From contig CM073594.1 of NCBI GenBank assembly GCA_037074705.1, positions 72,402,509 through 72,466,508 of the forward strand: a DNA stretch of 64,000 nt, in the 5' to 3' direction. This document shows, one piece after another, positions 1 to 10,710 of the stretch. The translations under genes were made by a program, and so were the position numbers. Within the stretch, counting starts at the first letter, position 1. Each line of letters opens with the position of its first letter. The notes below the pieces were generated by a model that saw nothing but the letters and a program-made list of their open reading frames with translations, did no database searches and had not been told where the DNA came from. The stretch is from Zhengitettix transpicula. Lineage: Eukaryota > Arthropoda > Insecta > Orthoptera > Tetrigidae.

Positions 1-260
1 TGTGACCAGACTAGTTACAAAACTGAAAACTAGTCCAAACAGATGTACTTGCAAGTTCTGTGGACAGGTTTCCAGTGACTGTAACTTCTCTGGTCGCAAA
101 TCTGTACTTATGTAAATACTTTGGACACGTTTTGAGAGTTGTAGCTTCTGTAGTCGCAAATCTAAACAGATATTAGCTCTGTGGACGAGTTTTCAGCATT
201 TTCTGTCTTTAGTTTTGACAAAGATCACAACAGTAGATCAAAACGTCCACTCACTTTAAA
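1..260. repeat. Diverged minisatellite, unit about 61 bp
   Basis: Successive units begin near 59, 121 and 181, each with a GTGGACA-like start, a TAACTTCTCTGGTCGCAAATC-like middle and an A/T-rich end. A poorer unit precedes them. The same motif returns at 595-840, so the array appears to be interrupted by the inverted-repeat arm at 264-582. No gene is seen. Confidence 0.6.
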
Positions 261-263
261 ATT

Positions 264-582
264 ATGTATTATTCTAAAATAATAGTTGCTTTAATATTCT
301 CATTTGCTGGTTTAATATTCGATGGTTCAAGCACGCTCAGTTCTCTCAATTTTACTCTATTTCTTTGTGTCTCACTCATTCTGTCTTTGTCCGTCGTCGC
401 AACTGTTTTCCTGTTCGCTGGGTTACTATTTTCTCTCTCTTGCGCTGGTTTACTATTCTCTTTATGTCTGTTTTGCTATTTACTATTTGGCTGGTTTACT
501 ACTCTCATTGTCGCTGGATTTCTATTCTCCCATTCAGCGGATTAATATGAACATGTTGTCCTCTGATTTTCCAATTTTGCGG
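264..582 (+). repeat. Left arm of a large inverted repeat
   Basis: This arm is the reverse complement of 1931-2250 with only scattered differences; for example TTCAAGCACGCTCAG and CCTCTGATTTTCCA occur in both. It is built of degenerate CTGGTTTACTATTCTC units. Open frames across it are Leu/Phe/Ser-rich low-complexity reads present in several frames, so I do not call a protein. It could be the long terminal arm of a fold-back or inverted-repeat DNA element with a 1.35 kb interior. Confidence 0.65.
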
Positions 583-594
583 GTGTGGTTAATT

Positions 595-840
595 CCTTGT
601 ATATCAGAATTTTAACTTCTCCGGTGTCAAATCTATTCATATATAATTTCCGAGGGTAATTACACACAGTTGTAACTACTCTGGTAAAATATTTACAATT
701 ATAAACACCGTGGATAAGTTTTTCTTTCATCACAAATATAAAAACGTATGTGTATAAGTTCTTCCTGTTATAACTTCTCTGGTCATTGATATATACTTAT
801 AAAAACTTCGCAATCTGAGTGTCTCTTTATCAGTATGAAT
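595..840. repeat. Continuation of the 61-bp minisatellite
   Basis: Degenerate copies of the unit seen at 59-260 recur here, such as TAACTACTCTGG and TAACTTCTCTGGTC followed by A/T-rich DNA. This suggests one array split by the arm at 264-582. Confidence 0.45.
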
Positions 841-1930
841 TTTATATGAGAACGTTTTCGTTAGATAACTTTGGGGTTAGATAAAATCGCCATTTTTTAT
901 TAATTTTTTCCTGTTTTTCAAAATAACAAGAATAAGATCGTGTGAATTGCAGGTTAAGACACTTCTATAAAATATAATTCTTAGGGTCTAATCCCCTGTG
1001 ATATTAAAAATGAATGTCTTCGGTTGAGTCCTGACGACTAAGGAATGTCTTCGTGGGTGACCGTGAAGATTAGTAGCAGAGGAATATCTTTCTTTTATTT
1101 TCTCCCGCCGGGTTGTGCGCCTGTTAGTTTAAGTGTGTGGTCGTAATTTATCGTGGGAGCGATGGAGAAAGGTTGCGTTGTCAGCGGGGCGCCATTTTGT
1201 CGCGCTATTGATCGGGTCTTAAGCAAATGAATTATTCAGAGCTTGCAGACGCGCGGGACGGTCGACTACAAAGCTCGCGCTACTCACTACGATCTCTGGA
1301 TATGCCACAGATTCTATACCGAATTGGCGCAATTTTAATTGACGTTGTGGAGTTCGGCTGTCAAGAGAGTTGTGTCGCCACGCCGGACACTAAGGGAACC
1401 CCTAAGCCATGGTGTGTATCTTTATTATCTCTGATCGCAGACAGAGACGTTGACCACGGCGCATAACAAATGGCCGACGGCTTCCGCCCGCGAATTACCC
1501 CGCCCTGTGGATTGACAGACTGATAGATGGTTGCTAGGAAGGGCAATGGCGCGGATAAATTGGACCGACTTGAAGCAGAGGCCTCTGATAATTGCTCCAG
1601 AGGAATAAGGACAACGCGCGTCCAGGCACGGATCACGGCGATTGACAACACATCAGTAATAAAACGTCGGGAAAGGCGACGCTAATGGCTGACAGGGAAC
1701 TGCCTTGGACGTAGACGTTGACGTGCTCCGGACGTCATCGGAATATTTTACGCGGTAACGAGGCAAAATATGTCCATTTTCTTTAGCGTTACATTAACTC
1801 TGGATGTTCTTCAATTACAGTAAACCTTGGCTTTTGTCGTTTTCTTAAAATACTGTAACAACCTTTAATGAGTCTGGTCAGAGTAAAGCTACAGTGACAG
1901 CGTTAGTAAACGTGTTATCGTGTCGCTGCG
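841..1930. other. Interior of the inverted repeat; no gene seen
   Basis: The first part is AT-rich. From about 1120 to 1740 the DNA is GC- and CpG-richer, with many CGCG and GACGTC-type words. The only open frames are below 100 codons and unrecognised. It lies between the two arms and may be unrelated host DNA or the core of an inverted-repeat element. Confidence 0.4.
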
Positions 1931-2720
1931 CCGCAAAACTGGAAAATCAGAGGACATGTTTATATTAATCAGCTGATTGGGAGAATAGTAATCCAGCGAC
2001 AATGAGAGTAGTAAACCAGCCAAAGAGTAAATAGAAAAGTAGGCATAAAGAGAATAGTAAACCAGCGCAAGAGAGAGAAAATAGTAACCCAGCGAACAGG
2101 AAAACAGTTGCGACGACGAACAAAGACAGAATGAGAGACACACAAAGAAATAGAGTAAAATTGAGTGATCTGAGCGTGCTTGAACCATTGAATATTAAAC
2201 CAGAAAAGGAGATTATTAAACCAACGACATTCAGAATAATAAACCAGCTACAAGGAGAATAGTAAACCAGCCACAGATAAAATAATAAGTAAAATAATAG
2301 TAAACCATCAAACAGGAGAACGGTTGCCATGACGGAGAAAGACAGACAGAATCAGAGACACACAAAGAAAAAGAGTAAAATTGAGAGATCTGAGCCTTTA
2401 AATATAAAACCAGCAAAAGATAGTAGTAAACCACCTTTAAGGAGAATAGTAAACCAGCGATAGAGAAAATCGTAAACCTTTCATAAAAAATAGTAAACTA
2501 GTGAAAAAGAGACTAGTATAAAGATAATAGTAAACTAGTGTAAAAGAGAGAATAGTAAACCAGAGATTGAGGAGAATAGTTGTGACCAACAAAAAATAGA
2601 TGCACACAAAAACATGGCGTAATATTGACAAATCTTGGAGAGAAAGTGCTTCGGTCGTTGAATAGTAAACCAGCAAAAGAGAATGTTAAACCAGCGAGAC
2701 AGGCAGAATAGTATATATTA
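1931..2720 (-). repeat. Right arm of inverted repeat plus further tandem copies
   Basis: 1931-2250 mirrors 264-582. Beyond it, 2290-2450 and 2560-2720 are progressively more diverged copies of the same roughly 250-bp module (TTTCTTTGTGTGTCTC region followed by GGTTTACTATTCTC units, read on the minus strand). Several overlapping minus-strand open frames here are low-complexity by-products of the repeat. Confidence 0.6.
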
Positions 2721-3702
2721 ATCATCATAACATTAAAAATACAATATAATAATAATAACTAATTAAAAACAGTTGACGAAGTTGTGATTCAGAATGTTAA
2801 TTAATCAAATCGACGTCATTGTTCCAATACAACAATTTCTTGTGTTCTCTAATGCTTCATTGTTATGTCAACCAGACTAACTCATCCTTTTACCTTTCTT
2901 GTCTTCAGTTCCCTCAGTATCTCCATGTGATATTCAACCTTGGGGCTGGACATTTTACAGAAACGTAAATAATAAATAATCTGTGCCTGCTGTAGCGAAG
3001 TCTCCTTCTATTTAATGAGCCACCTGCCTGTCGGTCGACTAAGACCTGGCTAATAGTCTACGAAGAAAGTGGATGCAGGAAAGTGGGTCAATTTCCCTTC
3101 AAAATTGAGTGCTAATTCCCAGCTCAGGATAATTAGGAGCGACGACTAATTCGCTGATGAAGTAGAATTAAAAGTGGATAGGAAATTATTTTTCCTCCTT
3201 GTTGGTGGTGAGCGATAATTTTTTTTTAGTTTCGTAATCACGTAAAACAACTTCTTAAAAGGCAGGTGAGAAATTTAAATCTCATTAATTTAAAATAACA
3301 AGGCCCCCAAAAAAATGGATTTTTTGTCGTCTTATTTTCTTGACGGGCTACGTAAAAAAATTGCTCCAATGTGCCTCTCTAAAATTTTTTATAAATCTTG
3401 CCAACGTTTCAGAAGATTTTTTTTTCGGCTCTAGGTCTGAGGATCTGGAAGTATCCAAATCCTTTTTTTCCTGTCAGTTCGAGTTAAGTCACTCCCCAAC
3501 TTCCTATATCTTGGTTTTTAATTTACATCTGTGTCACTGCTTATTTCTTCTGTAAATCAGGCAACAGAGTCAAATAACAGTATCTCATAGCTGTAAATCT
3601 GTTTAATTATGTAGACGAGTTACGGTCTGGTAGAAAAATAAAACTAACCCACTGTGAGAGAGCGCGCTGAATTGTCTAAACGAGGTCCACTACGGTCATT
3701 CA
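2721..3702. other. AT-rich intergenic DNA, nothing recognised
   Basis: Contains short poly-A and poly-T runs (for example near 3220 and 3310). I find no coding, RNA or repeat signature. Confidence 0.4.
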
Positions 3703-3772
3703 AACTATTGTGTTTTATAGCATCAGTTTGTATGTTAATTGCTGTGATGTTGGATTTAATATGAAGCCATTT
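3703..3772 (-). mobile_element. Penelope-like element fragment
   Basis: Read on the minus strand, this matches the C-terminal stretch of the GIY-YIG part at 23268-23546 (the HIKSNITAINIQTD segment), with the same codon order and several substitutions. It abuts the 3' end of the Helitron-like element at 3782, so the Helitron may have landed in or beside it. Confidence 0.6.
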
Positions 3773-3781
3773 ATTATATAA

Positions 3782-5217
3782 CTGGCTGCACGGCGTTGCC
3801 CGTGTTGTCGTATATCCATAACCCCCGTTTTTACTCTAATTTTGGTTGCCCTTGTGTTATTTTTATGTAATCCCACTTCAGTGTACCCCTAAGCGTGCTC
3901 CCCTCCCATGGCGAAAGGAGTTGAAAATTAAACACAAACATACATCGGTAGAACTGCTACCAATGACAATAACCCCGACAAATATTGAAAATTTCCACCC
4001 CGGAATTAAACCGCTAGTAGAATGTCATAATTAAATTCAGTGACAACCACAACCACAGAATTAACACAAATCTCGATTATTTTTATGTAATGCCACTCAA
4101 CCCCCACCCTTAAAGTCGCTCCGATCCCAAGCCCGGGAGGGGTTAAAATTATGCACAGAGCACATGTAGAGAAATTTTATTAATATCATAAATCCCGAAA
4201 TATATTTATTAGACGCAAAAAATCGGACGTTTAACAGGTTTGAAAATTTCTACTCCCACCCAAATTCTCTTTGTAACACCTACCCCCGCCAACTACTCGC
4301 GTTGTCCAGGCTGTCATAATTAAACACAGTGACATCAGTGACCCCATATTTGAATCTGGTTATTTTTGCGTTAATTTTATATAAAGCCCCTCCACCCCCA
4401 CCTCTAAGCGTGCTCCCCTCACATGCTGAAAGGGGTTGAAACTATACACAGTGAGCATGTCGAGAAATTTTACGAATCTAACTGATCTCTAAATATATTT
4501 ATTCAGCACATAAATCGGCCAGCCCCTCCCGCCTCTTCAACCCCAGTGCGATGCATTGGTTGTCATAAATAAACTCAGCGTCATCCATAACCACGATTCG
4601 ACCCCAATCTCGGTTGTTTTTACGTTATTTTAATGTAATGCCACTCCACCATCACCCATAAGGTTGCTCCTCTCCCACCCCGAAAGCGATTTAAATTATA
4701 CAAAGACAAATAATATGAATCTAATTGACCCGATTATATATATTTATATGTTTGAAAATATCTTCCCCCGTCCACCTCCGCCCAGCCCCTCTCAGCCTCG
4801 ACAACCACCGCCACACACGCGCGCGTTGCCTATGTTGTCGTAAATAATGTCAGCGACATCCATAACCCCGATTTGACTCGAATCTCGGTTGTTTTTGCGT
4901 TAATTTTACATAAAGCCCCATCACGCGTAACCCTAAGCATGCTCCCCTCCCATGCCGAAAGGGGTTGAAATTATACACAAACAACATGGGCAGAAATACT
5001 ACCAATCTAATTGGCACTGAACAATAATTTTTTCAACGCAAATATCGGCCAATTAGCATGAAAATTTCCACCCCCGTCGGACCCCATTCCTGGGGGTTGG
5101 GAGGCGTGTCACACCCCCACACTGAAATTTGGTGAAATTTTTTTCACGCGTGTTGATTTGTATGCGGAACATACACACATACAAACCCACATAGAGGCAA
5201 TTTTATGTAATAGAAGA
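3782..5217 (-). mobile_element. Helitron-like element with internal tandem repeats
   Basis: On the minus strand the element starts with TC (5217-5216, preceded by A). It has a GTTTGTATG-rich 5' end with ATACAAAT and ACCAAATTTC words shared with the element at 11203. It ends at a CACGG-GCAACG-CCGTG hairpin followed by CCAG, then T. The hairpin resembles CGG-GCAACG-CCG at the 3' end of the element at 7929-8846. The middle consists of about five diverged 230-285 bp units (starts near 3818, 4047, 4333, 4584 and 4859), each with a CATAACCCCGATTTGA-like start and a GGGGTTGAAATTAT-like centre. The terminal CCAG departs from the usual CTRR. No Rep/helicase coding is present, so it is non-autonomous. 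Confidence 0.6.
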
Positions 5218-5544
5218 TGTATATATATATTATATAAAACACTTTCTGAATTTCAAAAAATAAACTCTTTGATGGGTTTAGCAACCTACTGTTGGTAGCA
5301 TTGTATAAAATAAATGCAAAAATTAAGAAATACTTCAACTCTTCAATAGAAAAATATCAATTTTTTGCAATGTCGTTAATTCTCACTTGAAGTTATTACC
5401 TTACGGTTTACACATTTACAACCAAATGTGTAAAAATTATAATAATACACAGATATCATTTTTTTCAAGAATCTCACTCGAAGTAATTCTTCAGTTTTAG
5501 ATTATTTAAAATCAACTCTATTAAATTATAATGATTAACAAATA
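5218..5544. other. AT-rich spacer
   Basis: Begins with an (AT)n run near 5219-5236. No gene, RNA or clear repeat is seen. Confidence 0.35.
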
Positions 5545-5981
5545 TTAAGTATTTTTTTATCATCGTTCTGCATCTCCTCCAGTGCGAATTGCAAGATATA
5601 ATTGGGCAAAATCTTTGTCCGTGATAAAAAGTCAATTTATTTATAAGAAAATTAGTTCAATGGATTTCATAACCTTTCATAATTATTTTTATTTATCACT
5701 TGATGTGTTATTGCTGGATATAATTTTACTTATTATTCATTCAAAATACTCCTGCATTTCTCAAAACATGGAATATAAATTAGATGATTTATTATTACTC
5801 AAAAACAACATAACAAAATAATAAATTCTGTTATCCTAACCTGAAAATTTTATTTCACGACACAGATTACAGGCATTAAATCTTTTAACCAATTTATAGA
5901 AATACGTTGCATAAAGCACAAATAATTGTACTTTTAATTCAATCTAAATGTTCCTAGTTCTGTATATACTTTTGATTTTGG
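5545..5981 (-). mobile_element. Internal fragment of the 7929-type Helitron
   Basis: This is a diverged reverse-complement copy of 8308-8760. Shared words include GTGCGAATTGCAAGATATAA-like, ATAACCTTTCATAAT, TATCCTAACCT and TATAGAAATACGTTGC. Both element ends are missing. The 79-codon plus-strand open frame across it is not conserved in the other copy, so I do not call a protein. Confidence 0.65.
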
Positions 5982-5999
5982 AATACACTTATCCACTGT

Positions 6000-6431
6000 A
6001 ACCAGAAAGGTATTCTAATCAGATAAGTTAAAAATCCAAATAGCAGACAAAATGAAGTGATAATATAAATACCACGCTTTCACACAAGACACAAACTTGT
6101 AGTTTACAAAATGTCTTGCTCTGACTGTAACTCCCGCTACATTGGGCGAACAAAACGACTAAAATCTTTACAATTTTGCCAATCGAATGTATGTGTCGCC
6201 TTAATTATATGTTCGGAGACTATAGACAGTTTGGTGTTAGACATATTTTCGTTCCGTGATTCCGGTGTTAAATGAACGTTTCGTTCGCCCAATGTAGCAG
6301 GAGTTATAGTCAGAGCAAGAGATTTTGTAAGAAGTTGGTCCCTTGTGTGAAAGTGTGGTATTTATATTATCTCTTCATTTTTTCTGCTATTTGGCTTTTT
6401 TAACTTATCTAATTAGTACACTTTTCTGGTT
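6000..6431. mobile_element. Inverted pair of Penelope-like 3' fragments
   Basis: Arms 6000-6157 and 6277-6431 are reverse complements of one another at roughly 85 percent by eye. Each arm joins an antisense 3' untranslated segment (GGTATTTATATTATC words) to a GIY-YIG core. The left arm reads CSDCNSRYIGRTKR on the plus strand. The right arm continues on the minus strand to the THTFDWQN segment, with frame breaks. The same arrangement recurs near 23.0-23.7 kb. All copies are decayed. Confidence 0.65.
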
Positions 6432-6766
6432 AATTCTCGACCTTGCGACATTATATGTCAAGGTAACCCCCTTCTCTATTCTTCCACTGCATCAGGATCA
6501 TCAATTATATATTTTTTCCCTTCATTTTTAATTGAGCAGTCCTTTGGGGGTTTGAATTAACTAACCCCCATTTCTTTCACCTGTCTTTTACCATACTTTT
6601 AATAACAGCTCCGGCTGTCTTGTAATCTGGAATTCTATTTTTTTTTCTTAGAGCCACGGTGAGGTTAGGTTTCTCTCCAAGGGGATGTCGCTCGTGTCTC
6701 TGAGGACGACGGGGGTAGCAATTAGCTCTAGGAAGAAGAATCTAGCCTCTCGGCGTTGTTTAATTG
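6432..6766. other. Intergenic DNA, nothing recognised
   Basis: AT-rich at first, with a more GC-rich stretch from about 6655. The open frames are short and unrecognised. Confidence 0.35.
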
Positions 6767-6941
6767 AAAGCGGTGACCGGGCGAACTTTGATCGATACCT
6801 CGCCTCACTCCGAAGAGTCGACGAAATCAATCTGTCGCGGGACAGTTGGCATTCCTGCGCTCCGCTACTGGGGGCTCCCTCGATTAATAAATGAAACCTT
6901 TCGAAAGAGAGAGAGAAATTTGGATGAATGGACGTATGAAT
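6767..6941 (+). repeat. Duplicated segment, copy A (Helitron-free)
   Basis: 175 bp that recur almost unchanged at 7812-7928 plus 8847-8906. Copy A runs uninterrupted through CCCTCGATTAATAAATG, the point at which copy B carries a 918-bp insertion. It therefore preserves the empty site of the Helitron. A GA-rich microsatellite lies near its end. Confidence 0.85.
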
Positions 6942-7234
6942 GAATTAACGTCCGCGGCGATGAGGCCGAAATTAAATTATCATAAGTGGCAGCCGGACAT
7001 TGATAGCCGCGGTAATTAATGTGCCGCTCATGCTGCAATCGTTACCTCTGGAAAAATAAAAGAAGGTAGCGAAGCCACCGACGATGGTCGGAATCCCACG
7101 GCGTGATTGATTCTACACCGGCAGCGATGAAACGTTGCTTCTGTCCGTGACGAAACAACAACTGACCAGTGCGAGACTCTTCAGGTGACACACTCGCAGC
7201 CGAGTTTCTCGCAGAACCGGTTCCCCTCCTCATC
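6942..7234. promoter_or_regulatory. Possible cis-regulatory segment upstream of the Poxn exons
   Basis: Non-repetitive and GC-balanced, with clustered homeodomain-type cores (AATTAAATTATC near 6970, GGTAATTAATG near 7011). No coding frame is recognised. The call rests only on motif clustering and position. Confidence 0.2.
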
Positions 7235-7456
7235 AACGATGACCTACCCGATGCAGGTTTTTCTAGGGTTTTCCCTGCATTTCTTTAGGCGAATGCCGGG
7301 TAGGATCCTTAAACCATAGCCCGGGGGCCCTAGTAACCCTTGGCTACCTTCCTCTACCCTTCCGCATCCCCCCTTTCAATCCCTTCCTATGCTATTAAAG
7401 GGGAGTTGCCCAATGTGGATCACCCTCATGTAGCCTGTTGCCCTAAAAAAAAAAAG
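7235..7456 (+). mobile_element. LINE 3' end (family copy 1)
   Basis: Matches 61085-61325 and 61592-61820: an ATGCCGGGTAGGATCC core, a CCCGGGGGCC core, a CTACCTTCCTCTACCC tract and GGGGAGTTGCC. It ends in ACCCTCATGTAGCCTGTTGCCC followed by a poly-A run at 7446-7456. A poly-A end, 5' truncation and several copies indicate a non-LTR retrotransposon 3' untranslated region. The layout resembles RTE-type 3' ends of arthropods, but the clade is inference. Confidence 0.65.
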
Positions 7457-7811
7457 ATCAATTGCTTCATTCTGGAATATCCAAGCTGAATAAAAAGGAC
7501 ATGACGATCGTTGAATTTTTCTCGTGTCTCAAATCTCCCTGTACCCTTCTGGTCGGTTCTTTTAACGCTTCATGCGCCTCCGACCAGTAGCTTTATACAT
7601 CTTACCGCGCAAAAGGTCGGGTTTTTTTTTCAACTTTTTTCCGTTGTGGCCATTACTCAAAAACCAAGTTTTTCTATTCAGTACGCCTCTGGAAAAGTGT
7701 TCTAAGACCATAAAACATGGAAATTTTTGAACCTTTCATAAATTTTTCCCAAACAGAAAAAGCATGAAGCATTCTACTGAAAATATTATTCAGTAATAAA
7801 TTGTAGAACGT
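7457..7811. other. Intergenic DNA, nothing recognised
   Basis: AT-rich with homopolymer T and A runs. No gene or repeat is assigned. Confidence 0.35.
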
Positions 7812-8906
7812 AAAGTGGTGACCAGGCGAACTTTGATCGATAACTCGCCTCACTCCGAAGAGTCGACGAAATCAATCTGTCGCGGGACAGTTGGCATTCC
7901 TGCCCTCTGCTACTGGGGGCTCCCTCGATCTATATAATAAAAAAGGATGTATATTTGTTTGTATGTATGTATGTATGTATTTACGTTGTTCTTTATACAA
8001 ATTTTATCGCGTGGACAGAATTCAACAAAAATTGGTATATATATTCTGCCAAAATCGAGAACCGGTACTGTGGGGGTGAGAGTTGATAAAGCCAATATGG
8101 CGCCTTATAATACATTCAAATGTGTGTCGGTCGAGATTTATAAAATTTCATAATATAACGTACTATTGTATCCTGTATAATATTTCAGAAGATAATAAGA
8201 TTTGTCTAAGGTACGACTGCTGAATTATATGTTTGTAACTATAAAAGTATTGAAAATGACGTATGGAACTCCGAAAGTTTTTATGGTCGTTATTCAATTA
8301 ATGCACTATCAGTCAAAGGTATGTACAGAAATAGGAACATTTAAATTGAATTAAAAGTACAATTAATTATACTTTACGCAACGTATTTCTATAAATTTGT
8401 ATAAATGTAAACAAATTATTGCGTGCAATTTGTGTCGTGAAACAAAAATTTGAGGTTAGGATAGCAATATTTGTTTTCCATTTTTGGGAACGACGTTATA
8501 GATGTTCAATTTCTGAGAAATGAAGCTGAGCAAAAATATTTTGATTGAATAATAAGTATAATTAAATCTACCAATACCACATCGAGTGATAAATATAATT
8601 TATTATGAAAGGTTATACAATCCATGGCATTAATTTTCTTTTAAATAACTTGACTTTTGACGTGGAATATTTAACGGGATCAGGGACCAATATGTTTCCC
8701 AATTATATCTTGCAATACGCACTGGAAGATACATAGAATTATGATAAAAACAATACTTAAATGTTCAAAATTGATATTTTTTTTATTGAAGACAGCGTAT
8801 TTCGTAATGTTTTGCACATCTCGGGCAACGCCGGGCACCCAGCTAGTTAATAAATGAAACCTTTCGAAAGAGAGAGAGAGAGATTTGGATGAATGGACGT
8901 ATGAAT
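7812..8906 (+). repeat. Duplicated segment, copy B, split by a Helitron
   Basis: The two parts 7812-7928 and 8847-8906 together reproduce 6767-6941. The break falls exactly between A and T of CTCGA|TTAATAAATG, which is the usual Helitron target dinucleotide. Confidence 0.85.
7929..8846 (+). mobile_element. Non-autonomous Helitron with defined ends
   Basis: 918 bp. Comparison with the uninterrupted copy at 6767-6941 fixes both ends: it starts TCTATATAATAAAAAAGG and ends GGGCACCCAGCTAG. It sits between A and T without a target-site duplication. A CGG-GCAACG-CCG hairpin (8822-8833) lies about a dozen bases from the CTAG end, as expected for Helitron 3' ends. The 5' region carries repeated GTATGTAT units (about 7960-7980). 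No Rep-helicase coding is present. An inverted internal copy lies at 5545-5981. Confidence 0.85.
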
Positions 8907-9639
8907 AGTGTTTATATCTCCAAGTAAACTAATTTGTCATGGAATAAACGTTTTGGAAAATTTAATTCTCTTTCCAAGGCATGATTTCGTTTTAACAATC
9001 CATTGAGAATGGCAGACAATACACACATTTTTTCTGCCTGTACAACGCTAAGGATGAGGATGGAAGTGACGATTACTTGCGTCAGGGTGAAACTTGTGTA
9101 TTGCAGAGAATATTAAAATGTATAAGTGGGAGAAATAGTCCAAAGAGTATCTACAGTCTTTTGCAGGAAAGAAAAAATATCAAAAGTTCTCGAACAATGG
9201 AATCAAGTCGAATTGTCAGAAATATAACAAACTTCGGTAAAAAGTGTGGTCTTGCTTCCTAAGCCATCGACGCCAACTGCTTCGTTACAACGACGAATCC
9301 ATCAGTGCCGACATCCATATACACATTTTTCAGCCTCTCGTGAATGCGAATGGGTGTTTCACCTTCCTTATTTAAGAATTCCATCACAGCTCGCTGTCTA
9401 CTACGTATGTCAATGCCAGCCATTTCGAAAGAGGGTGTAGTTCTGCCACCTGTTGACTTAGGAAGTTTTTACTGCAGTGAATTTCACAAAACTGTCTTAT
9501 TTAAGGTCAAAAATTAGGAGGCATTTCTAATTTAACCACCCTCGTATCTTACGGAAGGGATTTGGAAGGGCAGAATTGGCATCCCTCGTTCTCGACTTGA
9601 GAGATCTGTACATAAATTACTCATTGAATTCCTACTTTG
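8907..9639. other. Upstream DNA, nothing recognised
   Basis: Mixed composition. Short open frames at 9077-9262 and 9246-9440 have no recognisable similarity. If Poxn begins outside the window, this is its intron. Confidence 0.35.
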
Positions 9640-10100
9640 TATGCAGAAGAGATTTAATCGTCTGGGGTAAACTCGCCTGCGAGAGAGATTATTTAATAAA
9701 TCACGCGTGTCCAGTGATTGACGACCTCAGCTGTGATGTTACTCCCGTTAAGAGGATATGGGGTGTGTTAGTCTTACTCGTCGTATAAAACGTTTAGTAA
9801 TCACGTGAGTTGTGTCTGAAAGCTCGTAATTAATTGCAGTCACTGTAAGGACGCACACTGACACTGAGCTAAAGACTCTGACGGAGTAAAAAGCATGAAT
9901 TAAGAGCGGCGAATAAGTAAGAGTGGGCAACGAGGTGGATGGTAATTGAAAATCTGTCCATTTCTCGCAGCTGCGAAGGGAAGGACCTGTAATTAACCCC
10001 CCTGGAGGTTAATGAGGCCAAGGGCGACTGTGTTGACAGACTGGTTGCGGTTAATTAGAGCCGCCATCCACCGCTCGTTTTTTTCCCCTCTGTCTTTACG
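9640..10100. promoter_or_regulatory. Possible Poxn enhancer, upstream of the paired exon
   Basis: Non-repetitive DNA rich in homeodomain-type cores (GTAATTAATTGCAG near 9825, TGTAATTAACC near 9988, GGTTAATTAGAGCC near 10048) and a CAGCTGCG E-box near 9969. The base composition differs from the neighbouring AT-rich repeats. The evidence is motif density only. Confidence 0.25.
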
Positions 10101-10704
10101 GACCCCTGCTTCATAATTTGAGGCAACGAACAGGAGGAGCGACAAGTTGTCCACTTAAGTTCATCCAGAGATATTGTAACTGACACGTCACAGATATTAT
10201 CTTCACCGTCGACGTTCTGCGTTTAAAATTATCTATAATAACTAAGATTTGTAAAAAAAACTGAAGGTAATTATGTGTGTGTGTGAGAGGGAGTTGTATT
10301 ACCCGTGATTCCAAGCCAACTTTACCAGAAGGCGTCACTCAAGATAACCCAATTTGTGGTCCTCGAGATATGATTTCATGCAACGTCTGTGATTGTAGAG
10401 GCGTCGGTGATTAGGTTTACGGGTCTTCGGCTTGACCCACTGGGTGGTAATGACTTTACAGTGTCTCCCTAAAACTTCGCTATCTACAAGCAAAAAATCT
10501 TAAAAAAATTACCGACGACGACGACCGCAGACGTTGCAGGAAATCATGTCTTGCCGAGAAAAAAAGTATGACTGCACAAACCCATTGAAATTGTAACTAG
10601 TACAATAACAGTCGGTCTTTTGTTGTATGGATAATCTGTTGTTTTTAATTTTTGGATAAAGGTGACGACGTTCGGACTTAACACGTTGTCGTTGTTGCCC
10701 GCAG
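10101..10704 (+). other. Poxn intron sequence before the paired-domain exon
   Basis: No coding similarity. It ends in the tract TTGTCGTTGTTGCCCGCAG, which serves as the 3' splice site of the next exon. Confidence 0.5.
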
Positions 10705-10710
10705 CAGGTG
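10701..10710 (+). other. Poxn: Tandem (NAGNAG) splice acceptor of the Poxn exon
   Basis: GCAGCAG immediately precedes GTGGCG. Splicing after the first CAG gives QVATP; splicing after the second gives VATP. The reading frame is kept either way, so two isoforms differing by one glutamine are possible in the hinge between the two paired-domain halves. Other Poxn proteins carry the Q, so the first site is the likelier main choice. Confidence 0.5.

Noticed and set aside
264..615. Overlapping Leu/Phe/Ser-rich frames (61-97 codons), mirrored at 1889-2434
   Set aside because: They exist in several frames at once and follow the inverted-repeat units; composition and repetition explain them.
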